Source: Candidatus Sulfobium mesophilum | GTDB taxonomy: Bacteria; Nitrospirota; Thermodesulfovibrionia; Thermodesulfovibrionales; UBA6898 | Reading direction: 5' to 3' | NCBI GenBank assembly: GCA_900302705.1 | Contig: OUUY01000057.1 | Coordinates: 1-42,335 of the forward strand | DNA: 42,335 bases | In this document: one piece after another, positions 35,122 to 42,299 of the stretch | Numbering within the stretch: the first letter of the stretch is position 1 | Layout of the letters: each line of letters starts with the position of its first letter | Made by a program: the position numbers and the translations under genes | Notes under the pieces: generated by a model | The model's input: only the letters and a program-made list of their open reading frames with translations | What the model was told of the DNA's origin: nothing | Database searches by the model: none

Positions 35122-36953
35122 TTCCTTACCTCCGGTTTTTCTTCCATAAGTTTGTCCAATTTTTCTTTGATACCAGGGCTCTCAGGCATCCTCTTCAGAG
35201 CATATTTATATGCCTTAATAGCGTCGTCTGTCTTCCCCATCTTCTCAAATATATCCCCCAGCGCCTCCATAACGAGGGGATTTCCCTTATTAGACTGCGC
35301 ATAGAAAGAAGCCTTCACTATTATACTATTGTAAAGTTCATCATTCGTCTTCCTGAATTTTTTTATTATTTGCTCATTTTCCGGAACGTTTTTCAACATT
35401 ATAAAAGTATTTATATCAGAAAATACGAGGACCCAGTTGTCGTCATCAAGGAGTTTCATAGTAAGTGGTAGTACATTGCCGTATATGTCCAAGGGATTGA
35501 ATACGATCAGATTTATCCGGTAATGTTCGAGCAGTCTATTCCACAAAGGTGTCTTGCCCGGAGGCAATTTCGTGTTATAAATTGATTCCGTGGCCGTAGC
35601 CATCCAAGTATATTCCTTCATCACCGTATAATTAAGGGACCTCGTATCGATAAAGGTCCTGACCTCAGGATAGAGCCGCCATGTGAGGTACCCCCCGATA
35701 CCCATATCATTCAACATATTACCTTTTATGTGGTTATTGATGATAAAGTTTGCAGCACCAGTCGGAACAGTCCAAGCGGATTCCCTTATCTTCAGAGACT
35801 TGAGATTCGTCATGCCAACAAAATATAGTACCGAAGAGCCCAACATAATTATAGAAAAAGCTATATCCAGGTGGGCCTGCTTGAGCACGAATTTTTCTCG
35901 ATGTTCTTTCAACCAAAGGTTCAGTTCATCACCCAGGATCAGTGACGCGATTATGCCATAATAGACCGTAAATCTCCCTGCCGAAACGCTCGCCGCAGCC
36001 AACAATATCAAAATGACAAGATGTGTCGGATTGAACTTCCTGTTGCGAAGGATGAGGATAACAGGGAATAAAAACAGGGCTGTGAGATATCCATAGTCAA
36101 GGCTGGACACTTTCATCTTATAAAGGAGGAACGGAGATTGGTACTCATTTATCCCGACATAAAAAGGGGCGTATTCTTTAGATAAGGCGATCATGAATCC
36201 GAAAAAGCCGTTAGGGTTTATTCCAGATGCCCCAAGCGCAAGAAACAAGACAAGGAAAAAGATTATTTTTTCTCTTTCGGCAAAACCGCTCTTGCCGAAT
36301 AACAGTTTCATGCCCTCTATTACCATAAAGACCAGGATCACGCCGTCTCCAAGGATAAAACCTCCGTGAAGGTTGGACCATACCAGCATCAGAAGGGGAA
36401 GGAAATAGAATGATCTGCTTCGTCTTCGCATAAAATCATCGATCATCACGAAACATATAATGCTGAAGCAGATGGTGAAGAGGACCGGTCTTTCGCCCAG
36501 CGACCTTAACAGACTGACAAAGGATAGAAACACAGAGAGATAGATAATATAGGGACTAGCCCCCCTGTCTTTCAACGCCTTATAAATGGCATACACGGTG
36601 CCGAGCAGCAGTACAGCCCTCACAACCCCTATGCCCGCCGGGCCAAAGTTATTATATAGGAGGTAAAAGAGAATCTGCGCGAGCCAGTACTGGGTCATAA
36701 TAAACCGCTCTCTCAGGGGATAGAGGTTGTTGTTTTCAGGGAGCTGGGATGTGAAGGAAAACGGGTCTGTTGTCGGAATACTCCCCGTCTCTACAATGTA
36801 TTTCCCTGTAGCAATATGCCACCAGAAGTCATAGTCCCATATCGTCTGTGACAGGAGTATAAATCCGAAGGAGACAAAAAGGATAAATATCGCCAGATAA
36901 AAAAATCCACCAGGGAACAAGTCCCTGGTGGAAAGATCCCTTAGACGTTTCAA
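35118..36953 (-). CDS. Polytopic GT-C-like membrane protein with C-terminal TPR
   Basis: This 611-residue protein has about ten to twelve membrane segments between residues 15 and 400, a soluble domain, and a TPR-like repeat near residues 555-600 (MEALGDIFEKMGKTDDAIKAYKYALKRMP). Right after the first membrane segment lies WDYDFWWHIATGKYI (D40 and D42), an acidic motif placed like the catalytic loop of GT-C glycosyltransferases. It lies between two pilin genes (1-base gap before, 4-base overlap after). I recognise the general family of uncharacterised membrane proteins but not a named function. A role as the enzyme that transfers a glycan to pilin (as TfpO or TfpW do elsewhere) is an inference from position. 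It could also be a polymerase or a lipid-glycan transferase. Confidence 0.75.
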   Translation of the reverse strand: MKRLRDLSTRDLFPGGFFYLAIFILFVSFGFILLSQTIWDYDFWWHIATGKYIVETGSIPTTDPFSFTSQLPENNNLYPLRERFIMTQYWLAQILFYLLYNNFGPAGIGVVRAVLLLGTVYAIYKALKDRGASPYIIYLSVFLSFVSLLRSLGERPVLFTICFSIICFVMIDDFMRRRSRSFYFLPLLMLVWSNLHGGFILGDGVILVFMVIEGMKLLFGKSGFAEREKIIFFLVLFLALGASGINPNGFFGFMIALSKEYAPFYVGINEYQSPFLLYKMKVSSLDYGYLTALFLFPVILILRNRKFNPTHLVILILLAAASVSAGRFTVYYGIIASLILGDELNLWLKEHREKFVLKQAHLDIAFSIIMLGSSVLYFVGMTNLKSLKIRESAWTVPTGAANFIINNHIKGNMLNDMGIGGYLTWRLYPEVRTFIDTRSLNYTVMKEYTWMATATESIYNTKLPPGKTPLWNRLLEHYRINLIVFNPLDIYGNVLPLTMKLLDDDNWVLVFSDINTFIMLKNVPENEQIIKKFRKTNDELYNSIIVKASFYAQSNKGNPLVMEALGDIFEKMGKTDDAIKAYKYALKRMPESPGIKEKLDKLMEEKPEVRK

Positions 36954-36954
36954 A

Positions 36955-37548
36955 TTAATCAGAGAAGAGTGACTTCTTATGCAAAACTCCGTTCTTTGAA
37001 TCCTCAGCCCAGAGGTCTATTCTGTAAGGGCCAGCCGAGCTGTGCGCACATACAATGCGCGAGGTCGAACCAGCTTGTGCGTTGATAGTAGAGTCAATAT
37101 TTCCATTAGCAGCTGGGTCAAATGCCGCGCCGGCAGACCAGAGGCTGGTGAGAGGATCCCATGGCGACGTCTCCATTGCCATTCTCTGCTTTGCGGAAAC
37201 ATACTGACTGCAAAGATTCCCAGTAGTCAACCAATTCCCTAACATGGAATTACTCACGTCACCTGTGGCAATGGTATAGTCGTTAGCGCTGACTTGACCA
37301 TCACCGTTTGCATCAACTTCAACTAACCCAGCTACCACTGCACCGCCAAGGCCCTTCACCGCTGAATGAAGCCATGCCTGCAGTTCCGCTTCCGACCCAG
37401 TTGCTGTTCTTATGACGGCACCCTTTCGCGCCCTTTCCTGCATGCCGATATAACCGGGGATGGCGATAGCAGCCAGAATACCTATAATCGCGACAACAAT
37501 TAGGAGTTCGATAAGAGTGAACCCGTCTTGTTTATTTATTCTTTTCAT
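36955..37548 (-). CDS. Type IV pilin with calcium-loop motif, first copy
   Basis: This 197-residue type IV pilin is the first gene of the operon. The leader MKRINKQDG is cleaved before F10; FTLIELLIVVAIIGILAAIAIPGY follows with E14 at mature +5. The globular part contains VDANGDGQVSAND: D79, N81, D83, S87 and D90 fall at positions 1, 3, 5, 9 and 12 of an EF-hand/dockerin calcium loop. C113 and C167 may form a disulfide. No Shine-Dalgarno is visible before the ATG and no alternative start preserves the leader. A sigma-54 promoter lies at 37563-37579. It could be the major pilin or a pseudopilin of a secretion system; no assembly genes are present to decide. Confidence 0.92.
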   Translation of the reverse strand: MKRINKQDGFTLIELLIVVAIIGILAAIAIPGYIGMQERARKGAVIRTATGSEAELQAWLHSAVKGLGGAVVAGLVEVDANGDGQVSANDYTIATGDVSNSMLGNWLTTGNLCSQYVSAKQRMAMETSPWDPLTSLWSAGAAFDPAANGNIDSTINAQAGSTSRIVCAHSSAGPYRIDLWAEDSKNGVLHKKSLFSD

Positions 37549-37562
37549 CAGGTATTAAATTT

Positions 37563-37579
37563 AGCAACTATCATGCCAA
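37563..37579 (-). promoter_or_regulatory. Sigma-54 promoter of the pilin/glycan operon
   Basis: On the minus strand the sequence is TTGGCATGATAGTTGCT. It matches the sigma-54 consensus at nearly every position, with GG and GC exactly ten bases apart (-24/-12). Transcription would start near 37552, about four bases before the ATG of the first pilin. No competing sigma-70 pair with good spacing is seen. Confidence 0.75.
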
Positions 37580-37627
37580 TAAATATATTCGTATTTGTCA
37601 ATGCAACAAGCAGCAGCCAAGCACCTT

Positions 37628-37663
37628 CTGACAATTTTTGTCAGATCATGACAATGCCTGACA
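37628..37663 (-). promoter_or_regulatory. Cluster of TGTC/GACA half-sites, candidate PilR enhancer
   Basis: CTGACAATTTTTGTCAG (37628-37644) is a perfect 7-3-7 palindrome. It overlaps TGTCAGATCATGACA (37639-37653), and another TGACA follows at 37659-37663. Four TGTC/GACA half-sites thus lie about 78 to 111 bases upstream of the predicted sigma-54 start. TGTC half-sites at this distance are what the activator PilR binds at the Pseudomonas pilA promoter. Confidence 0.55.
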
Positions 37664-37685
37664 TAATATGCCGAAAAAACTTTGC

Positions 37686-37711
37686 CATAATTATATACAT
37701 ATATAATTATG
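37686..37711. promoter_or_regulatory. 26-bp AT-rich palindrome, possible operator
   Basis: CATAATTATATA and TATATAATTATG are perfect 12-bp arms around CA. It lies between the divergent pilin operon and activase genes, 22 bases before the extended -10 of the latter. It may be a repressor site or just an AT-rich promoter element. Confidence 0.45.
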
Positions 37712-37733
37712 ATTTCTCCATAAAAATAATGTG

Positions 37734-37742
37734 TGTTATAAT
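37734..37742 (+). promoter_or_regulatory. Extended -10 promoter of the activase gene
   Basis: TGTTATAAT is a perfect extended -10 (TGN plus TATAAT) 35 bases before the ATG at 37778. The -35 region is poor (TTCTCC at 17 bases), as is common with extended -10 promoters. Confidence 0.5.
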
Positions 37743-37777
37743 TTTTTTAGGATCTTGAGGCGCTCTCTTATTAAATA

Positions 37778-40700
37778 ATGAGATACATCGGTCTTGATGC
37801 AGGTTCGGTAAGTGTCAAACTTGTTGTCTTTGATGAAGGCGGCAGAAGGCTCCGCAGTTTTTATCAGAGACACAGGGGACAACCCCTCATTACCGCCCTC
37901 GAATTACTCAAAACTGTCATAAGAGAAAAAAACCTCGATACAAAGATCCTTTCGCTTTCACTTACAGGCTCGGCAGGCAGGCTGATAGGCTCTGTCCTTG
38001 GGATTGAACCCGTCAATGAAGTCGTGGCTTATGCCTACGCCACCTCCAGACTTTTTCCCCAGATCAGATCCATAATAGAACTCGGCGGCGAAGATTCCAA
38101 ACTGATTGTGCTTGGTGAAGATTGCCGTTCGGCCAAAGATTTCGCGATGAACTCTGTCTGCGCTGCCGGTACAGGTTCTTTTTTAGACCAGCAGGCCGAG
38201 AGGCTTAGGCTTTCGATAGAGGAATTCAGCGCACTATGTCTGAAATCCAAGAACCCGCCCAGGATCGCCGGCAGGTGCAGCGTCTTTGCGAAGTCGGACA
38301 TGATCCACCTTCAGCAGATAGCAACACCTGTAGAGGATATCGTAGCGGGCCTCTGTTACGCCGTTGCAAGGAACTTCAAAGGCTCCATCGCCAGGGGTAG
38401 AGAGATAATCTCTCCTGTTTCTTTTCAGGGCGGAGTCGCAGCAAACGCCGGCATGATCAGGGCATTCAAAGAGATATTCGGTCTTGAAGACCTCTTTGTG
38501 CCGGATGAGCACGCCCTCATGGGAGCAATCGGGGCCGCCTTAAAAGACATGGAGACGAATAAGAGGCCGCAACTTTTCGATCTTCGGAAGCTGGACGAAT
38601 TCCTGAAATCAAAAAGGCCGGTTGAAAAAGGGCATAAACCGCTCGCAGGAGGAGATGACAGGTTCTTTGAGAGACACGTAGATAACAGTAGGGGCAAGGT
38701 TATCCCGCCCCTGCAAAATAGACCCCCCTCACCCCTCACCCCTCACTCATCACAGCCCGTACGCGCCTATCTCGGTGTTGATATAGGTTCGATCAGCACA
38801 AACCTGGCGGTCATAGACAGCGACTGCCAGCTGCTTGCCAAACGTTATCTGATGACAGCCGGCCGGCCGATCGATGCTGTAAAACAGGGGCTGGAAGAAA
38901 TCGGTCTTGAAATAGGCGACAAAGTGGTGATTTGCGGAGTCGGCACAACCGGATCAGGCAGATACATGATCGCTGATTATATAGGCGCAGACATAGTGAA
39001 AAACGAGATAACGGCACAGGCGACTGCCGCTGCCTTCATAGATAGTGAGGTCGACACGATTTTCGAGATAGGCGGCCAGGACTCTAAATATATTTCTCTC
39101 AGAAACGGTGTCGTGGTCGATTTCGAGATGAATAAGGCATGTGCTGCCGGCACAGGCTCATTCCTCGAGGAGCAGGCTGAAAAACTGAACATCCCCATTA
39201 AAAAGGAATTTGAACGGCTTGCGCTTAAGGCGTCAAACCCCTGCAGACTCGGGGAGAGGTGCACGGTCTTCATGGAAAATTCCCTGATGGCAAATCTTCA
39301 GCGCGGAGCCGGAAGGGAAGACTTACTGGCAGGACTTTCTTATTCGATCGTACAGAATTATATAAACAGGGTCGTCGGCAAGCGGCCGATAGGACAAAAG
39401 ATTTTTTTTCAGGGGGGAGTGGCCTTCAATAAGTCGGTAGTCGCAGCCTTTGAAAAATACCTCGGCAGGCAAATAACCGTTCCGCCTAACCACGACGTAA
39501 CAGGAGCCATAGGCATGGCGCTGATTGCTATGAGGCATATGGGAGAGAGCAACTCGGCGATAACGGGGTTTAAGGGTTTCGGCCTGTCGAGCCGGCCTTA
39601 TGAAATATCTTCATTTGCATGCAAAGGATGTCCAAACGTATGTGAAATAAACAGGGTAAAAGTAGAAGGGGAAAAGGGGTATCTCTTTTATGGCGGAAGG
39701 TGCGAAAAATATGATGTAAGAAAGGGCCGCAAAGAAAATGCACCACCAGACCTTTTCGCCCTGAGGGAGGGCCTGCTCTGGGAGTCGCACCTCAAATACA
39801 GTGAAAGGTTAAAGGGTAAAAGCGTAGAATCATCCCCCCATACAACCATTGGCAAGGGGAGGCAAGATGGGGGTCGCAAACTCGAACCGCAAACCTCGAA
39901 TCTTGATAAGATAGGCATTCCCTATGTCTTTTATTTCCATGACTTCCTTCCCTTCTGGACGACACTTTTATGGGAACTCGGATTTGATGTCGAGGTATCC
40001 GGCAAGACTGACAAAAATATTGTGGATCTCGGCCTTGAGAGCGTTCTTTCCGAAACCTGTTTCCCGGTAAAGACAGCTCACGGACACATCAAATACCTTA
40101 TGGACCGGGGAGTCAAGAGGATATTCATGCCGAGTTTCGTCAACCTCAATCCCCGTGGTGAAACCTTCGAAAGAGGGTTTGCCTGTCCCTACACCCAGAC
40201 AATACCTTATTCCGCAAGGGTCGCGTTCAGGCAGGCCGAATTTCTGACGCCGGTGGTCGACATGAGCTTGGGAGACGCTTTCCTTAAGAAAGAGTTACTG
40301 AGGGTCTTTAAGCCTTTTGAGATCAGCGCATCCCGCATATCAAAGGCATTCGGCCCCGCGAAAAGGGCACAGGAAGAATTTTCGGGCCGCATCAGAAGCG
40401 AAGGGGAAAAAATCCTCGCTTCTTTAAAGGGAAATGCGGTCGTTATCATGGGGAGGGCCTATAATTCCTTTGATTCCGGCATGAACCTCAACATACCCGG
40501 CAAGCTTGCGGACCTGGGCGTCATCTCCATACCTATGGATTTTCTTCCCATCAAGTCTTCCGATATCAACCGGGACTGGCCTAACATGTATTGGCGGGCG
40601 GGCCAGCGGATATTGAGCGCGGCAAAGATTGTCAGGGTCAACCCCATGCTCCACGGCGTCTACATCGGCAATTTTTCCTGCGGCCCCGACTCCTTCATTA

Positions 40701-42103
40701 TTAAGTTCTTTGAAGAGGAAATGTCCGGCAAGCCCTATCTTCATCTCGAGATAGATGCACACAGCGCCGATGCCGGGGCAATCACAAGATGTGAAGCGTT
40801 CCTCGACAGCATCCGCAATCAGACTCCTTGCGAAGAGGCGACATACGGGAAAACAGATGAAAGGAAAACGCCTTTAAATCAGCCTTCTGTCATTCGCCGC
40901 GCAAAACGCAGGATCTATATGCCCAGGATGTCAGACCACGCCTTCGCCATTGCCGCGGCATTTAATTACTGCGGTGTGGATGCCGAGGTCCTTGAAGAAT
41001 CCTCAAAAGACGCAGTTGACATCGGAAGAAAATTCGTCTCGGGCAAGGAATGCTACCCTTGCGCCGTAACCACGGGCGACATGGTAAAAAAGATATCAGA
41101 GCCGGGCTTCGTCCCCGAGAAGTCGGCCTTCTTCATGCCGTCAGGTTCGGGCCCCTGCCGGTTCGGACAGTACAATATATTCCACAGGCTTGTGATAAAG
41201 GAATTGGGCTATGAAGAGATACCCGTCTTTTCGCCCAACCAGGATGAGAACTTTTATAAGCATCTGGGATCTGTAGGAAGCGATTTTGCGATGCGCTCAT
41301 GGAAAGGCATTATTGCTCTTGAACTGCTTCAGAAATGCCTGCATGAGATACGTCCTTACGAAATAGATAAAGGCTCCGCCGATTCGGTATATAGCGAATA
41401 TTTAAGGCGGGCCTGTTTATCCATCAAAGGGGCTGACGGGGATATCGGCACGGTCCTTCGAAAGGCAAAGGCAGATTTCGAAGTCATTCGCCGGAAAGAG
41501 GAGAGGAAACCGCTGATTGGGATCGTAGGTGAGATATTCGTCAGGTCCAACAGGTTCTCTAATGAAGGCCTTGTGAGAAAGATTGAGGCCCTCGGCGGCG
41601 AGGCGTATCTGGCGCCGGTTGATGAGTGGGTGTCCTACATCAACTATACGGCGCTCCGGAAAGTCTTGATTAAAAAAGACTGGTCTGGTATCATTAAACT
41701 TCTGTTAAAGAGGTTCTTTCAAAAGAGGATCGAGCACGGATTCGGAAGGCACTTCGAGGGGTTGTTGCGCAACCAGGGCGAACCGGATACGAAAGAGATA
41801 TTGGCAAAAGCGAGTCCTTATCTGCACTCCTCCTTCGAGGGGGAGGCAATCCTCAGTATCGGAAAGAGCATCGACCTCATAAGCAAAGGGGCCTCAGGGC
41901 TTGTCAATGCGATGCCCTTCGGGTGTATGCCAGGTACGATTGTCAGCGGGTTGATGCGCGGGCTCAGTGCAGACTTTGGTGTTCCGTGTCTTAGCATACC
42001 CTATGACGGCACTGAGTCTCTGACTACCGAGATCCAGTTGGAAGCGTTCATGGATCAGGCCAGAGAATTTAAAAAGGCATCGAATAGTAGCAAAAGACAG
42101 TAA
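37778..42103 (+). CDS. Giant acyl-CoA dehydratase activase-like protein (tandem BadF/HgdC ATPases plus DUF2229)
   Basis: This 1441-residue protein has two ASKHA ATPase modules of the BadF/BcrA/HgdC type. Module 1 (residues 1-260) has GLDAGSVSVK, ELGGEDSK, C128 in CAAGTGSFLDQQ and C167 in GRCSVF. Module 2 (329-590) has GVDIGSISTN, EIGGQDSK, C455 in CAAGTGSFLEEQ and C495 in ERCTVF. The paired cysteines would bind a [4Fe-4S] cluster between subunits or modules. Next come a four-cysteine site (C615, C618, C622, C642), a DUF2229 region (715-1000) and a second HgdB-like region (1045-1425; cysteines 1092, 1095, 1127, 1383). It is expected to drive ATP-powered low-potential electron transfer; substrate unknown. 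Linkers near 303-327 and 684-709 are repeat-derived. No dehydratase genes adjoin. Confidence 0.9.
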   Translation: MRYIGLDAGSVSVKLVVFDEGGRRLRSFYQRHRGQPLITALELLKTVIREKNLDTKILSLSLTGSAGRLIGSVLGIEPVNEVVAYAYATSRLFPQIRSIIELGGEDSKLIVLGEDCRSAKDFAMNSVCAAGTGSFLDQQAERLRLSIEEFSALCLKSKNPPRIAGRCSVFAKSDMIHLQQIATPVEDIVAGLCYAVARNFKGSIARGREIISPVSFQGGVAANAGMIRAFKEIFGLEDLFVPDEHALMGAIGAALKDMETNKRPQLFDLRKLDEFLKSKRPVEKGHKPLAGGDDRFFERHVDNSRGKVIPPLQNRPPSPLTPHSSQPVRAYLGVDIGSISTNLAVIDSDCQLLAKRYLMTAGRPIDAVKQGLEEIGLEIGDKVVICGVGTTGSGRYMIADYIGADIVKNEITAQATAAAFIDSEVDTIFEIGGQDSKYISLRNGVVVDFEMNKACAAGTGSFLEEQAEKLNIPIKKEFERLALKASNPCRLGERCTVFMENSLMANLQRGAGREDLLAGLSYSIVQNYINRVVGKRPIGQKIFFQGGVAFNKSVVAAFEKYLGRQITVPPNHDVTGAIGMALIAMRHMGESNSAITGFKGFGLSSRPYEISSFACKGCPNVCEINRVKVEGEKGYLFYGGRCEKYDVRKGRKENAPPDLFALREGLLWESHLKYSERLKGKSVESSPHTTIGKGRQDGGRKLEPQTSNLDKIGIPYVFYFHDFLPFWTTLLWELGFDVEVSGKTDKNIVDLGLESVLSETCFPVKTAHGHIKYLMDRGVKRIFMPSFVNLNPRGETFERGFACPYTQTIPYSARVAFRQAEFLTPVVDMSLGDAFLKKELLRVFKPFEISASRISKAFGPAKRAQEEFSGRIRSEGEKILASLKGNAVVIMGRAYNSFDSGMNLNIPGKLADLGVISIPMDFLPIKSSDINRDWPNMYWRAGQRILSAAKIVRVNPMLHGVYIGNFSCGPDSFIIKFFEEEMSGKPYLHLEIDAHSADAGAITRCEAFLDSIRNQTPCEEATYGKTDERKTPLNQPSVIRRAKRRIYMPRMSDHAFAIAAAFNYCGVDAEVLEESSKDAVDIGRKFVSGKECYPCAVTTGDMVKKISEPGFVPEKSAFFMPSGSGPCRFGQYNIFHRLVIKELGYEEIPVFSPNQDENFYKHLGSVGSDFAMRSWKGIIALELLQKCLHEIRPYEIDKGSADSVYSEYLRRACLSIKGADGDIGTVLRKAKADFEVIRRKEERKPLIGIVGEIFVRSNRFSNEGLVRKIEALGGEAYLAPVDEWVSYINYTALRKVLIKKDWSGIIKLLLKRFFQKRIEHGFGRHFEGLLRNQGEPDTKEILAKASPYLHSSFEGEAILSIGKSIDLISKGASGLVNAMPFGCMPGTIVSGLMRGLSADFGVPCLSIPYDGTESLTTEIQLEAFMDQAREFKKASNSSKRQ
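38690..38752. repeat. Repeat-derived linker 1 inside the activase gene
   Basis: A hairpin AGGGGC/GCCCCT (38690-38712) is followed by three tandem CCCCTCA units (38725-38745) and a related CTCATCA. Such sequences are usual between genes; here they encode the proline-rich stretch linking the two ATPase modules, in frame. Confidence 0.6.
39835..39873. repeat. Repeat-derived linker 2 inside the activase gene
   Basis: CCCCCAT (39835-39841) and ATGGGGG (39867-39873) form perfect 7-bp arms around a CCATTGGCAAGGGGAGG-type core, followed by a CGAA-rich tail (CTCGAACC, CCTCGAATC). This resembles intergenic palindromes. It encodes the hydrophilic stretch just before the DUF2229 region, in frame. Confidence 0.5.
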
Positions 42104-42127
42104 TGAAGAGAAACTCTTCAGATTTTT
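42104..42127 (+). terminator. Rho-independent terminator of the activase gene
   Basis: TGAAGAG (42104-42110) and CTCTTCA (42114-42120) pair perfectly around AAA, followed by GATTTTTG. It begins directly after the stop codon at 42101-42103. Confidence 0.65.
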
Positions 42128-42183
42128 GATTTACTGCTGACTGTTAATTTAAGCTTGTATTGTCCCTATAGGCGGTATTTGTC

Positions 42184-42205
42184 ATCCTCGGCTTGACCCG
42201 AGGAT
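42184..42205. repeat. Palindromic repeat, TCATCC...GGATCCAG copy
   Basis: Perfect 8-bp arms ATCCTCGG/CCGAGGAT flank CTTGAC. Compared with the copy at 18042 (ATTCCGGG/CCCGGAAT), the arms have changed on both sides so that pairing is kept. A decayed partner hairpin lies at about 42224-42256. Confidence 0.65.
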
Positions 42206-42299
42206 CCAGAGATACTGAAAAAATTGGATTCGCGATTACCGACTTCGGGAATAACGGAAAAACGACACTATAACCGAAGGTGAAAAAGGAGGTGAGTCT

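Noticed and set aside
25102-37548. A complete O-antigen or capsule export locus
   Set aside because: No Wzx, Wzy, Wzz, Wza, ABC-export or initiating phosphoglycosyltransferase gene is present in the window.
38725-38745. Tandem CCCCTCA units as a CRISPR or VNTR array
   Set aside because: Only three 7-base units with no spacers, inside a coding frame; treated as a captured repeat.
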